Below are positions 21,750 to 30,288 of a DNA stretch of 62,820 bases, in pieces. Numbering within the stretch: the first letter of the stretch is position 1; every line of letters starts with the position of its first letter. Source of the DNA: Clostridiales bacterium. Its GTDB lineage: Bacteria; Bacillota; Clostridia; Oscillospirales; Acutalibacteraceae. Location: NCBI GenBank assembly GCA_022800315.1, contig JAAWQC010000011.1, positions 1-62,820 of the forward strand, read 5' to 3'. The position numbers and the translations under genes are program-made. The notes under the pieces were generated by a model. That model was not told the origin of the DNA. It made no database searches and saw nothing but the letters and a program-made list of their open reading frames with translations.

Positions 21750-22160
21750 ATGGCTGCTGCAAAGACTACGGCGCGTAAGGGTGCGACCACCCGCCGCCGC
21801 AAAGAACGTAAGAATATTGAACGTGGCGCGGCGCATATCCAGTCCACTTTCAACAATACCATCGTCACCATCACTGATACGCAGGGCAACGCTCTGTCCT
21901 GGGCCAGCGCCGGCGAGCTGGGCTTCCGCGGTTCGCGGAAATCCACCCCGTTTGCTGCCCAGACCGCTGCCGAAACCGCCGCCAAAGCGGCGATGGAGCA
22001 CGGCCTCAAGAGCGTTGAGGTGTACGTGAAGGGTCCGGGTGCCGGCCGTGAGGCCGCGATCCGTGCCCTGCAGGCCGCCGGACTGGAGGTCAACATGATC
22101 AAAGATGTGACCCCGATCCCCCACAACGGATGCCGTCCTCCCAAAAGAAGACGCGTCTAA
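21750..22160 (+). CDS. rpsK: 30S ribosomal protein S11
   Basis: S11, 136 residues, is on the 30S platform by the E-site mRNA. It has the hallmark [18 protein letters not shown] and the C-terminal [18 protein letters not shown] 21750 follows CAGGAGGTAGAAGA; the longer open frame runs through rpsM and is not used. Confidence 0.97.
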   Translation: MAAAKTTARKGATTRRRKERKNIERGAAHIQSTFNNTIVTITDTQGNALSWASAGELGFRGSRKSTPFAAQTAAETAAKAAMEHGLKSVEVYVKGPGAGREAAIRALQAAGLEVNMIKDVTPIPHNGCRPPKRRRV

Positions 22161-22184
22161 TCGATTATCAGGAGGTGCAATACC

Positions 22185-22811
22185 ATGGCTAGATATACCG
22201 GTCCGGTGTGCAGACTCTGCCGCCGTGAAGGTCAGAAACTCTTTTTGAAGGGCGAGCGCTGCTATACGGCAAAGTGCTCGGTCGCCCGCCGCGCTTACGC
22301 CCCCGGCCAGCATGGCCAGGGCCGCAAGAAAACCTCGGAATACGGCAAGCAGCTGCGTACCAAGCAGTTCGCGAAACGCTATTACGGCGTGCTGGAAGGC
22401 CAGTTCCGCCATTACTTCGAAATGGCCGAGAAGATGCCGGGCGTTACCGGTGAAAATCTTCTCCGCCTGCTGGAATCCCGTCTGGACAACGTGATTTACC
22501 GCATGGGTTTTGCCAGCTCCCGCGCCGAGGCGCGCCAGCTGGTGCTCCACGCTCACTTCACCGTGAACGGCCGCAAGGTCAACATCCCTTCGTATCTGGT
22601 AAAGCAGGGACAGGTGATCTCGGTCAAGGATTCCAGCCGTCAGCTGGGCAAAATCAAGGCCGTGATCGAGGCGAATTCCGCCCGTCCCGTGCCGAAGTGG
22701 CTTGAACTCAATCGTGATAAACTGGAGGCCAAGGTCGTGGCCGCTCCCGCCCGTGAGGATATCGATCTGCCGATCGAGGAAACCCTCATCGTCGAGCTGT
22801 ACTCCAAGTAA
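22185..22811 (+). CDS. rpsD: 30S ribosomal protein S4
   Basis: S4, 208 residues, is a 16S 5'-domain assembly initiator. It has an S4 RNA-binding domain ([21 protein letters not shown]) and four N-terminal cysteines (C9, C12, C26, C31) that mark the zinc-containing form. Lying between rpsK and rpoA fits Clostridia; B. subtilis has rpsD elsewhere. A 12-bp hairpin (22871-22882 with 22888-22899) lies in the spacer to rpoA. Confidence 0.97.
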   Translation: MARYTGPVCRLCRREGQKLFLKGERCYTAKCSVARRAYAPGQHGQGRKKTSEYGKQLRTKQFAKRYYGVLEGQFRHYFEMAEKMPGVTGENLLRLLESRLDNVIYRMGFASSRAEARQLVLHAHFTVNGRKVNIPSYLVKQGQVISVKDSSRQLGKIKAVIEANSARPVPKWLELNRDKLEAKVVAAPAREDIDLPIEETLIVELYSK

Positions 22812-22926
22812 GTCCGCCGACAGGCGCGGCCGCTTCGGCGGCCGTCGTGCACGACCATACACCACGGAACTTTGTCCCCGCATCTGGCGGGGACAAAGCC
22901 TTCCGTTTCTATTAGGAGGGTTTTGA

Positions 22927-23898
22927 ATGATTGAGATTGAGAAGCCCAGAATTGAAGTGATGGATCTCGCCAGCGGAGCGTCCGACGCGGCAAACGGCAC
23001 CTATGGCAAGTTTGTTGTGGAGCCGCTGGAACGCGGTTATGGTACGACGCTGGGCAACAGCCTGCGCCGTGTGCTGCTCTCCTCCCTGCCCGGCGTGGCG
23101 GTCACCGCGGTGAAGATTGACGGCATCCTGCACGAGTTCTCCACCATCGAGGGTGTTAAAGAGGACGTCACCGAAATCATCCTGAATCTCAAGGGCCTGA
23201 CCGCGAAAATCGCGGGTGACGGCCCCAAGATCGTGTATATCGAAGCCGAAGGCGCGGGCGTGGTTACCGCCGGCACCATCAAGTGCGACAGTGAGGTGGA
23301 AATCCTCAATCCCGATATGCACATTGCCACCCTCGGCGAGGGCGCGCGCCTGTACATGGAAATCACCATGGATAAGGGACGCGGATACGTTCCCGCGGAG
23401 CGCAACAAGCAGCAGATGGCTCCCGTCATCGGCGTGATTCCGGTGGACTCCATCTACACACCGGTGGTGAAGGTGAACTACACCGTTGAAAATACCCGTG
23501 TGGGCCAGATCACCGACTACGACAAACTGACGCTTGAGGTCTGGACAAACGGCACCATCTCCGCCAAAGAGGCGGTCTCGCTGGGAGCCAAGGTGCTCAC
23601 CGAGCATCTCAACCTGTTTGTCGACCTGTCCGGCGAAGCCTACGCCGGCGACTCCATCATGGTGGAGAAGGATGACAAGGGCAAGGAGAAGGTCCTGGAG
23701 ATGACCATTGAGGAGCTGGATCTTTCGGTCCGTTCCTTCAATTGCCTGAAGCGCGCCGGCATCAACACGGTGGAAGACCTCATCAACAAGAGCGAAGAGG
23801 ATATGATGAAGGTCCGCAACCTCGGCCGGAAGTCGCTGGAGGAAGTTGTCAACAAGCTGGCGTCCCTGGGCTTCGGCCTGCAGGAAGAGGATGAATAA
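22927..23898 (+). CDS. rpoA: DNA-directed RNA polymerase alpha subunit
   Basis: It dimerises to start RNA polymerase assembly (323 residues). The N-terminal domain contains [23 protein letters not shown]. The flexible linker leads to the C-terminal domain with [19 protein letters not shown] and [11 protein letters not shown], which binds UP elements and activators. ATG follows TAGGAGGGTTTTGA. Confidence 0.98.
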   Translation: MIEIEKPRIEVMDLASGASDAANGTYGKFVVEPLERGYGTTLGNSLRRVLLSSLPGVAVTAVKIDGILHEFSTIEGVKEDVTEIILNLKGLTAKIAGDGPKIVYIEAEGAGVVTAGTIKCDSEVEILNPDMHIATLGEGARLYMEITMDKGRGYVPAERNKQQMAPVIGVIPVDSIYTPVVKVNYTVENTRVGQITDYDKLTLEVWTNGTISAKEAVSLGAKVLTEHLNLFVDLSGEAYAGDSIMVEKDDKGKEKVLEMTIEELDLSVRSFNCLKRAGINTVEDLINKSEEDMMKVRNLGRKSLEEVVNKLASLGFGLQEEDE

Positions 23899-24025
23899 GG
23901 CGGCCTGCCTTATCGTTCCCGCCAAGTGATAACCCGCTTCCGTCATTTCCCGGCGCCGCGAAAAATGTCGCGGAGGAGGGGACGGACAGCCGGGTACCCA
24001 ACCTAACATTAAGGAGTGAATTCAC

Positions 24026-24367
24026 ATGCCCGGAACCAGAAAGCTCGGCAGGCCGACCGCTCACCGTACCGCCATGCTCAGAGCCATGGTCACTTTCCTG
24101 CTGGAAAAGGGCCGGATCGAAACCACCGTCACCCGCGCCAAAGAGGTGCGCTCCCTGACGGAGAAAATGATCACCATCGCCAAGAACCCGACGCTGGCCA
24201 ACAAGCGTATGATCTATTCCTTCGTCACGAAGGAGAGCGTCGCCAAGAAGCTGTTTGATGAAATTGCCCCGAAATATGCGGAGCGCAACGGCGGTTATTG
24301 CCGGATCATCAAGACCGAGGCACGCCGCGGCGACGCCGCTGAAATGGCGATCATCACCCTGATCTAA
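24026..24367 (+). CDS. rplQ: 50S ribosomal protein L17
   Basis: L17, 113 residues, is the last gene of the operon. It has the typical [38 protein letters not shown] start. ATG follows AAGGAGTGAATTCAC. A strong terminator follows within 25 bases. Confidence 0.97.
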   Translation: MPGTRKLGRPTAHRTAMLRAMVTFLLEKGRIETTVTRAKEVRSLTEKMITIAKNPTLANKRMIYSFVTKESVAKKLFDEIAPKYAERNGGYCRIIKTEARRGDAAEMAIITLI

Positions 24368-24387
24368 CCAGTTATCCTGTAGTGCAG

Positions 24388-24420
24388 AAACCGGTGCGGA
24401 GCATTCCGCGCCGGTTTTTA
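24388..24420 (+). terminator. Terminator of the ribosomal protein operon
   Basis: ACCGGTGCGG pairs with CCGCGCCGGT (one G-T pair) around a 6-base loop, followed by TTTTTA. The opposite strand of this hairpin is read as the last codons of the truncated XRE frame at 24421-24604. Confidence 0.9.
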
Positions 24421-24604
24421 TCCATTCTTCACTCACGTTATAAAGGACACTTATCAACCGAATCAATACTCCAGACGGGTTTTCTTTATTGGTTTCAATT
24501 CGTGTAATATGAGGTCTTGTGACACGAAGATTTTGACTGAATTCAAATTGTGTAAGTGAATTTGAGTTTCGTATTAACCGGATACGTTCTCCTATTGTAT
24601 TCAC
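24421..24604 (-). pseudogene. 3'-truncated XRE-family regulator
   Basis: The frame encodes a clear Xre helix-turn-helix: IGERIRLIRNSNSLTQFEFSQ, then RVTRPHITRIE and ENPSGVLIRLISVLYNVSEEWI. GTG at 24604 follows AAAGGAGGATGGGC. It closely parallels residues 1-61 of the intact divergent gene at 24751, but similarity stops at EEWI. There the sequence enters the rplQ terminator, and the frame then runs on antisense through rplQ. I read it as a gene whose 3' part was lost where an AT-rich insert joined the operon terminator; a fused expressed protein is the alternative. Confidence 0.65.
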
Positions 24605-24673
24605 GCCCATCCTCCTTTACAAAACATTTGAAATGTTACGATGAGTGGGTTATAATAAATGTAATCTATGAGC

Positions 24674-24685
24674 ACATTGTAATGT
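24674..24685. promoter_or_regulatory. Possible operator between divergent XRE genes
   Basis: ACATT-GT-AATGT is a perfect 5-bp inverted repeat in the AT-rich intergenic region, followed by another AATGT. The region also carries TGTAAT repeats. It is a plausible binding site for the neighbouring XRE protein, by position only. Confidence 0.35.
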
Positions 24686-24750
24686 AATGTATCTAACATA
24701 TCAAGAGAAAAATGTAATTCATCTTACTGTTTTGTAACGGAGGTAACGCG

Positions 24751-25338
24751 TTGGACGGTTTAGGTGAAAGAATCCATGCTATTCGAAAGAGCCGTAATCT
24801 TACGCAACAACAATTTGCCGATCAATTAAGCGTATCAAGGCCTTTTATTAGTAGAATCGAATCAGGAAAAGAGTCTCCCTCAGATAGTTTGTTGAAACTC
24901 ATATCACTACAGTTTGATGTTTCGTATGAATGGATCACTGGTGGAAAAGGTTCTATGTTCACTGTTGAAATAAATCAAATGGATATAGATATTGCTGAAG
25001 TGGTAGACAGAGGTTTTGTGGATATGTTGAATAGAGTCGGAGAATCAGTTAAGCATTGTAATGCTCAAGAAAAAATAATGGTTTATGACGTTTTAATGGA
25101 ACTAGCTGATATTCTTTCTCTTAAGGCAAAATCCACAAGCCAAAAAACGATTGCTTTAGAGACCATACGAGATATATTTTGCCAGACCGCTTTTCTAATG
25201 AAAAAATGTTTGACTTTGACAGTAACAGGCACATTTAAAGAGGAATGGCTCGATAATCAATACAGATGGTTCACAGACAATTACCTTGAGTTTCTTTCCA
25301 AAGCAAAAAGCGAATTTTTATATAGTAAAGACGAATAA
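24751..25338 (+). CDS. XRE-family transcriptional regulator
   Basis: The 195-residue protein has an N-terminal HTH (LGERIHAIRKSRNLTQQQFADQL, SRPFISRIE; residues 4-60) and a C-terminal helical region of about 125 residues that I do not recognise. The start is TTG at 24751 after GGAGGTAACGCG. Codon use is strongly A/T-ending, unlike the ribosomal genes just upstream, so it was probably acquired. It is divergent from its truncated paralogue. The targets are unknown. Confidence 0.85.
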   Translation: MDGLGERIHAIRKSRNLTQQQFADQLSVSRPFISRIESGKESPSDSLLKLISLQFDVSYEWITGGKGSMFTVEINQMDIDIAEVVDRGFVDMLNRVGESVKHCNAQEKIMVYDVLMELADILSLKAKSTSQKTIALETIRDIFCQTAFLMKKCLTLTVTGTFKEEWLDNQYRWFTDNYLEFLSKAKSEFLYSKDE

Positions 25339-25412
25339 ATATTTAGTCCTAAAATTTTGAAGATACAGTACCTTAGCCGTTTCGTTAGTCTAATGTCAAG
25401 AAAAAGTTAAAA

Positions 25413-25453
25413 AAATCCCGTAAGCCCTGATTTAAACAGGGTTTACGGGATTT
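25413..25453 (+). terminator. Rho-independent terminator after the XRE gene
   Basis: A 17-bp stem (25413-25429 with 25437-25453, one G-T pair) has a 7-base loop and A- and T-rich flanks on both sides, so it may work in both directions. Confidence 0.75.
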
Positions 25454-25472
25454 ATGCAATTAATTTTTAGAT

Positions 25473-25590
25473 TTCCTTAGTCGATGCATATTTTGTTATT
25501 TTTCTTATTTTGCGCGCCGTTTTTTCCTTAGTCATACAATCAAAAAACATAGTGTTAATGCGGGTTTACGGTGATTTCGTGACTAAGGAA
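25473..25590. repeat. Three copies of a 10-base element, two direct and one inverted
   Basis: TTCCTTAGTC occurs at 25473-25482 and 25524-25533, and its exact reverse complement GACTAAGGAA at 25581-25590. The spacing and AT-rich setting could be a degenerate mobile-element end, a recombination site or operator repeats. Confidence 0.5.
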
Positions 25591-25627
25591 ATATTCTCAT
25601 AATACTTGACGTACCACATTATTATCC

Positions 25628-25652
25628 GATGTTATTTGTGCAAATACAATCA
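25628..25652 (+). promoter_or_regulatory. Shared palindromic element upstream of the AraC gene
   Basis: A 25-base element is 24/25 identical to 28881-28905. Its core TATTTG-TG-CAAATA (25633-25646) is a perfect 6-bp inverted repeat. It lies about 50 bases before the regulator start, which suggests autoregulation. Confidence 0.6.
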
Positions 25653-25698
25653 GCGTTTTCGATCGAATATCATCTTCGTGCAAAGGAGGCAAGATATC

Positions 25699-26616
25699 AT
25701 GCAAAATCGTTCAATCCTTCCCTCCCGCGTGGAGCCCTATCTGCTGCACTTTACCCGGGAATCTCCTATGGATGAAAAGATTATCCGCCAGACGCCGCTG
25801 CCGGAGGAATGTCCTTCGCTGCATTATCATAATGTGTTTGAATTGGGTTACTGCTACAGCGGGACGGGACAGTTCCTGATTGACGGCGAGATAGTGCCCT
25901 TTCAGGAGGGAACGGCGGTGATGATCTATCGTGGGCAGCTCCACAGGGCCCAAAGCACCCCAGACGAATGGAGTGAGTGGGTGTTTTTATATGCGGATCT
26001 TCCACTGGTGCTCTCCGACATTGATCCCAGCCGGCTGAATGGCCTGCTTGCTCCGCCGGAAGGCTTTTCTCCGGTGGACTGCCTGTTGACGGAGCAGAAG
26101 GATCCTCTTCTGCCTGGCCTGATTCGCACTATCATTGAGGAGGTCGACCGCAAGGAGGAGGGGTATCGCGGCTCGGTTTGCGGCCTTCTATGGACGGCCC
26201 TTTCCCGTCACCATCGCCTGATGCAAAATCATCGCACAGAAACGATGGGGGCCCCCGATTCGCTGCTGGAGATTGACGCCGCCGTTTATTATCTTTCTCA
26301 CCATTTTGCGGAGGAGGTGCATATTTCTCAGTTGGCGGAGCTTTGTCATCTCAGTGAAGCAACCCTCCGCCGACGGTTTCGGGAGAGATTAGGGCTGTCG
26401 CCTCAGGATTATCTGCACCAACTACGTGTTCATGATGCGGCCATGCGGCTGATGACCACCGATTGTTCAGTATCTGAGGCGGCCTATAAGGCGGGCTACA
26501 ACACCCTCTCCTGTTTCTTTCGTCAGTTTGATAGACTGTATGGGGTTTCGCCCACCGTCTGGCGAAAGGAGCACCGTGAAGGCTCTTTTCAGGTGGGGGG
26601 CAAGGATGCTTCCTGA
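25699..26616 (+). CDS. AraC-family transcriptional regulator
   Basis: The 305-residue protein has an N-terminal cupin-type sensor (about 35-110; HYHNVFELGYCYSGTG, then MIYRGQLHRAQ) and a C-terminal double HTH (about 200-300; ISQLAELCHLSEATLRRRFRE and AGYNTLSCFFRQFDRLYGVSP). Such proteins usually sense sugars or similar ligands. ATG at 25699 is chosen for the AAAGGAGG upstream. The same palindrome lies before this gene and before the SGNH hydrolase, so that hydrolase is the likely target. The genes are convergent, sharing the terminator at 26689. Confidence 0.9.
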   Translation: MQNRSILPSRVEPYLLHFTRESPMDEKIIRQTPLPEECPSLHYHNVFELGYCYSGTGQFLIDGEIVPFQEGTAVMIYRGQLHRAQSTPDEWSEWVFLYADLPLVLSDIDPSRLNGLLAPPEGFSPVDCLLTEQKDPLLPGLIRTIIEEVDRKEEGYRGSVCGLLWTALSRHHRLMQNHRTETMGAPDSLLEIDAAVYYLSHHFAEEVHISQLAELCHLSEATLRRRFRERLGLSPQDYLHQLRVHDAAMRLMTTDCSVSEAAYKAGYNTLSCFFRQFDRLYGVSPTVWRKEHREGSFQVGGKDAS

Positions 26617-26688
26617 AAGAGTATAGGTGTTTTCGGCAGGGCTCTGTTGGCGTCGCATAAAGATTTCAGTTGAGGATACTGCCAAACA

Positions 26689-26718
26689 GCGGTCCCAGGA
26701 ATATTTTCCTGGGACCGC
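26689..26718. terminator. Bidirectional terminator between araC-type and SGNH genes
   Basis: A perfect 13-bp stem (26689-26701 with 26706-26718) and a 4-base loop, flanked by AAAC and GTTTT. It serves both convergent genes. Confidence 0.85.
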
Positions 26719-26757
26719 CGTTTTGAAGAGGAGGGAAATCAAGGAATACAGCGGAGG

Positions 26758-28782
26758 TTATCCCTCACGCTTTTTGCGGCACCAGCCCAGCGTTACGGCC
26801 GAGGCTGTCAGCAGTGCACCTGCCGTCAGAGGAAGACCCACACCTGTGGAGGGGTTCGTACCAGGCTTCTGGCCGGAGGGCGACGGATCGGTCGGGGCAG
26901 TGGACGGTGGGGTAGCCGATGGGTTTTCCGACGGACCGGTGGACGGATCAGTTGACGGGGCTGAGGAGGGATCCGTTGATGAGGCTGTGGAGGGAGCGGT
27001 TGACTGGTTGCCTGACGGAGCAGTAGAAGGGTCAGTGGACGGATTGGTGGAGGGCTCTGGAGCCTGATCCATTTGTCCCACGGACAGATCGTGCCATGTC
27101 AGTGACGCTGTTGGAGACCCGTAATCTGATAAGAGGATTTGTGTAACCGTGATGGTCCCGGAGGATTCCAGCACCGTCGGCAGATGGATATATTTATCGA
27201 CCGGGCTTTCGATATTCATATCGGTGATGCCCTTGCCATACAACATTTCAGTAAAGGTCTTTTGGTGCGACTGCCCTGCTTCGTCGATATAGTCGAAAAA
27301 GCCGTTGGCGGTCCCGGTATGCGGTGTGACGCGGAAATGGATGTAGGGGGTCGCCGACAGGTCAATAGTCTGGTTCAGAGGATAGGATACAGCAAACCAA
27401 CCGGCGCTCTTCTGGCTCAGCGTCAGACTACCATCCTGATTGATAGTGGAAACAATTCCGTCACCGGCAAGACTGTCGATGCTTTGCGGCAGCAGGGAGT
27501 ACTCTCTTTGATAGTGAGGCTTTTCCGAAGCAGGCTGGCCGGTGGTCACACTGAACTCACGCAGTACCGACGGCCGGCTGTTGGCGCCCATGAAATGCAG
27601 TTTGACGCCAGAGAATAAAATATTTCCGTTTTCATCCGCGAAGCTTTCCGGGACGCCGAGATCGGTAAGAAAGAAGGAGCCTTTAATTGTCTGTCCAGCC
27701 TGAATATTACCGGAGGCGTCCAATTTCAGATCGGAATAAAGGCCGCTGAGAGCAAGAGGTAGGGACATATAGATTGTGTCATAATTGTGTGTGGGTGTAA
27801 CGCCGTTAAAATACAAAAGGATGTTGGTAACTGTTCCATCAATAGTAAGATCAAGATTCAGTTTGGTACCCTCCAGCGGAACGCAGACTCCTTTATCCAC
27901 CGACGGCGAATAGTGGTACTCTGCTCCCCAGACGCTGGTATTGGAAATGCGCAGAGAGTTATTCGACTTTTGTGCCTTTATCGTGCCGATCAGCGGTTCG
28001 GTCCAGTCAGAGGGGTCCAGCGAAATCAGGCTTTGGGTGCCTTTTACAGGTGTTGTGGGAATTCGAGGGTACTCAACACGGGGGGCGTCGGCATCCTGAC
28101 GGAAATGCTCCTGCATATAGGCGACGAGCGTTTCCGCATACTTTTTCTGGCCATAGAGGGAAAGATGGACACCGTCAATCTGAAGGAAATCATAAATGTC
28201 GTGTTGGCTGCACATCTCCCGCATATCCACCAGGTCCACGGCCTGTTCTGCGGCTATTTCCCGAATCGTGCGGTTGTAGACATCAATGCTGTCGGTAAGG
28301 GTGTCTTCCCCATCAGGATAGGTGCCGACGCCTTTCATCCAGGCATCGTCCCGCACATATGGGGCGGTGAAGAGGAGAGGAGTCGCGTCTAGCGCCCGCA
28401 CCCGGCCGACCAATGAGCTCATGTTTTGGCGATAGTTGTCGAGAGTGACCGTCGGATCGGCACCCCAGCGGACAAAGTCGTTTGTACCAAAGGCGATTAC
28501 CACATAGTCCGGGTTTGCTGCTGCCACATCCCTGTCAAAGCGGGCAATACCATCCGCTGAGGTATGACCGCCAATACCGGCGTTTACCAATTTCATATTG
28601 AGTGCTTCTGACGCCATTTCTGCCCAGTTGCTTTGGGCGGTAAGGCTGTCGCCCAGAGTGACAAGCGTTTTCCCGTCCAATACGGGAGCATCGGGAGCGG
28701 GGGCCGCTGCAGCGGATATGGCACCCGTCGCCAGGGCGGTGCTTAAGAACAGAGAAAAAAAACGCTTTCCTATCCTGCTCAT
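26758..28782 (-). CDS. Secreted, cell-wall-anchored SGNH/GDSL hydrolase
   Basis: The 674-residue protein starts with a signal peptide (about 1-26). The SGNH domain (about 38-232) has the catalytic Ser46 in GDSL, Gly-rich block II near 69-72, Asn101 in GTND and Asp203/His206 in DGVHLS. It is probably an esterase acting on acylated polysaccharide. The middle part (about 240-570) looks beta-rich. A Pro/Ser/Thr repeat linker (PSTDPST type) follows, then NPSTG, a hydrophobic helix and a basic tail: a sortase-type sorting signal. ATG follows AAAAGGAGG. A TATAAT box (28830-28835) lies downstream of the shared palindrome. Confidence 0.9.
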   Translation of the reverse strand: MSRIGKRFFSLFLSTALATGAISAAAAPAPDAPVLDGKTLVTLGDSLTAQSNWAEMASEALNMKLVNAGIGGHTSADGIARFDRDVAAANPDYVVIAFGTNDFVRWGADPTVTLDNYRQNMSSLVGRVRALDATPLLFTAPYVRDDAWMKGVGTYPDGEDTLTDSIDVYNRTIREIAAEQAVDLVDMREMCSQHDIYDFLQIDGVHLSLYGQKKYAETLVAYMQEHFRQDADAPRVEYPRIPTTPVKGTQSLISLDPSDWTEPLIGTIKAQKSNNSLRISNTSVWGAEYHYSPSVDKGVCVPLEGTKLNLDLTIDGTVTNILLYFNGVTPTHNYDTIYMSLPLALSGLYSDLKLDASGNIQAGQTIKGSFFLTDLGVPESFADENGNILFSGVKLHFMGANSRPSVLREFSVTTGQPASEKPHYQREYSLLPQSIDSLAGDGIVSTINQDGSLTLSQKSAGWFAVSYPLNQTIDLSATPYIHFRVTPHTGTANGFFDYIDEAGQSHQKTFTEMLYGKGITDMNIESPVDKYIHLPTVLESSGTITVTQILLSDYGSPTASLTWHDLSVGQMDQAPEPSTNPSTDPSTAPSGNQSTAPSTASSTDPSSAPSTDPSTGPSENPSATPPSTAPTDPSPSGQKPGTNPSTGVGLPLTAGALLTASAVTLGWCRKKREG

Positions 28783-28829
28783 GGAAGGACCTCCTTTTTA
28801 CATTTACCTCAAAAAATTGTTTTGCCTGA

Positions 28830-28835
28830 ATTATA
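28830..28835 (-). promoter_or_regulatory. Probable -10 box of the SGNH hydrolase gene
   Basis: A perfect TATAAT on the minus strand has no good -35 at 17 bases; the nearest candidate, TTGTAA, is 19 bases away. An activator-dependent promoter fits, with the palindrome at 28886-28899 placed about 50-65 bases upstream. Confidence 0.5.
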
Positions 28836-28880
28836 TGGTTAGCTTATCGCATGTTTACAACAAATACAATTCTCTTGTTT

Positions 28881-28905
28881 GATGTTATTTGTGCAAATAT
28901 AATCA
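28881..28905 (-). promoter_or_regulatory. Shared palindromic element upstream of the SGNH hydrolase
   Basis: The element is 24/25 identical to 25628-25652, with core TATTTG-TG-CAAATA at 28886-28899. Weaker similarity continues about 35 bases further on. It is the likely site for the AraC-type regulator. Confidence 0.6.
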
Positions 28906-29016
28906 ATATTTTGATCAGGGCTATTATTTCATGCAAAAACAACTGAAACTTTATGCAGAATCGCTCAGCCTATATTTCTGTAAAGTCTGGAGACGGTTTC
29001 GGATAGGGGGCAGCTT

Positions 29017-29811
29017 ATGCCGCAGGGGCACCAACGACAGACAGGACTAACGGATAAAAGCGCCTTTCATTCTTTTTCTTCGTTGTCTCCTTTGGCCGAA
29101 GCGCTGCAGGTGTCCACCGGCGCGCTCCTGAACGGCCAGGAGAACGACCGGCGTTCTCCGGAGGAACCGCCAACGGATAAGCGGGAAGAACAATTGTCGC
29201 TACCCGAAGAGGAACGGCTGGTAAAAAACACCCTGCGGTATGCGGACCGGGTAAGAGTCCACAAATGGGAGGCGCTGTCGGGGAAAATTGTCCTGGTCCT
29301 GCTACTCGCGTCCCTGGTGGCCATGGCGGTCTGCCTAATTTGTGACGTGGCAGTGACGGGCGGCGTCAGCTGGTCGCTCTATCCCATCGCCTCCCTCGTG
29401 CTGTTCTGCAGTGTGACGATTCCCCTGCTGAAGCTGCATAAAATGCGTTGGACCGTTTCCCTTCTGGCGTTGACCATCCTGATCGGGCCCTTTTTATGGC
29501 TCGTATTATCACTGGCCGGCGCGCCGGAATATATGGGTCCGCTGGCGGTTCCCGTAACCATTTTTTCTCTGGTGTACTGCTGGACAGCCTGTCTGCTGCT
29601 GGCTCACACGCGGCTGAACCGCTGGGTGGCGGCGGGCATCCTGGTCTTCCTGATCCCGGCGATCGATACCGGTACCGATCTAGTGGTGGGGACGGCCGCC
29701 GGCGGCGACGGCGTAACCCCCTGGAACCTGGTTTCCGCTTTCATCACCACCGCGGCGGCGATTTTCCTGTTCTGGATCGGTTGGCGCAGGCGCAAAAAAA
29801 CGGAAAAATAA
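29017..29811 (+). CDS. Multi-pass membrane protein with decayed N-terminal HTH
   Basis: The 264-residue frame has about six membrane helices from residue 88 on (for example IVLVLLLASLVAMAVCLI), and a basic C terminus. Residues 30-45, PLAEALQVSTGALLNG, match the last helix of an Xre HTH, and LTDKSAFHS just before resembles the V-TDKAVS recognition segment. The expected N-terminal helices are not in this frame; IGGSLCRRG in another frame just upstream looks like their remnant. I infer an Xre-membrane protein whose HTH was damaged by deletion or frameshift. The true start is uncertain. Confidence 0.6.
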   Translation: MPQGHQRQTGLTDKSAFHSFSSLSPLAEALQVSTGALLNGQENDRRSPEEPPTDKREEQLSLPEEERLVKNTLRYADRVRVHKWEALSGKIVLVLLLASLVAMAVCLICDVAVTGGVSWSLYPIASLVLFCSVTIPLLKLHKMRWTVSLLALTILIGPFLWLVLSLAGAPEYMGPLAVPVTIFSLVYCWTACLLLAHTRLNRWVAAGILVFLIPAIDTGTDLVVGTAAGGDGVTPWNLVSAFITTAAAIFLFWIGWRRRKKTEK

Positions 29812-29812
29812 A

Positions 29813-29845
29813 GAAAGGAGAGGGAATTTTCCTCTCCTTTCTATT
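29813..29845 (+). terminator. Terminator after the membrane protein gene
   Basis: GAAAGGAGAGG pairs with CCTCTCCTTTC around a short loop. The T-run is weak (CTATTTGA). Confidence 0.6.
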
Positions 29846-29994
29846 TGACTGACGATGGGGCTTGCATCCTCCCACTGTTCCAGATAGAGGGCCCACGGCC
29901 GTTCAATCAACTCCCGCGTGAGATTTTCCGCCTCTTAACGATTGGCGGCGGGAGCACAGATGGCAGGTCCTTCATGGGTTCCCCGCTGCCGGTG

Positions 29995-30153
29995 TTACCA
30001 GCCGGCTCGCAGACACTGAGGGCGAACCGGTTCATAGACAAGTCGCAGTTCATTATGGCAATCCCTTTGTGAGAAATCGGGGGAAATATCCGAAATGGGT
30101 CCAAGGGAGTCCTCTGTTTCACCGATCGGCTGACGGGGATATACCTCTTCCAT
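29995..30153 (-). CDS. Possible 52-residue small protein, unknown
   Basis: ATG at 30153 follows an ideal TAGGAGGATATCAGT. The frame reads MEEVYPRQPIGETEDSLGPI and ends CLRAGW. No family is recognised. The ribosome binding site and start lie inside the perfect hairpin at 30151-30185. It could be a real regulated small protein, or the intact start of a broken gene. Confidence 0.35.
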   Translation of the reverse strand: MEEVYPRQPIGETEDSLGPISDISPDFSQRDCHNELRLVYEPVRPQCLRAGW

Positions 30154-30185
30154 ACTGATATCCTCCTATTGAGGATATCAGTATG
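30151..30185 (-). promoter_or_regulatory. Hairpin covering a ribosome binding site and start codon
   Basis: A perfect 15-bp stem (30151-30165 with 30171-30185) has a 5-base loop. In minus-strand RNA the 5'-proximal arm can pair with exactly GAGG...ATG of the small frame and hide both. There is no T-run, so it is not a simple terminator. Confidence 0.55.
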
Positions 30186-30288
30186 TCTGTTACAACCGTT
30201 ACGTGTCAAGCCGGTCTGCGATTTGGGTATGTATGGAAACAAAAGCGGGCCGGTTCGCCACTGCAGGCGAACCGCAGGAGGAAGGATG

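Larger units (their letters stand above)
25339..25698. other. AT-rich intergenic region between XRE and AraC genes
   Basis: About 360 bases with no gene. It holds the strong hairpin at 25413-25453, the TTCCTTAGTC repeats at 25473-25590 and the palindromic element at 25628-25652 that precedes the AraC gene. Confidence 0.6.
29846..30288. other. Intergenic region with a weak small-ORF candidate
   Basis: About 440 bases. It holds only the 52-codon minus-strand frame at 29995-30153 and its hairpin. Short frames in other phases continue toward 29850, as if a small minus-strand gene had been broken by frameshifts. Confidence 0.4.

Noticed and set aside
23849-24610. 253-codon minus-strand protein joining an HTH to antisense rplQ
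   Set aside because: Only the first ~61 codons match a family; the rest is antisense to rplQ and its terminator, so I list it as a truncated pseudogene instead.
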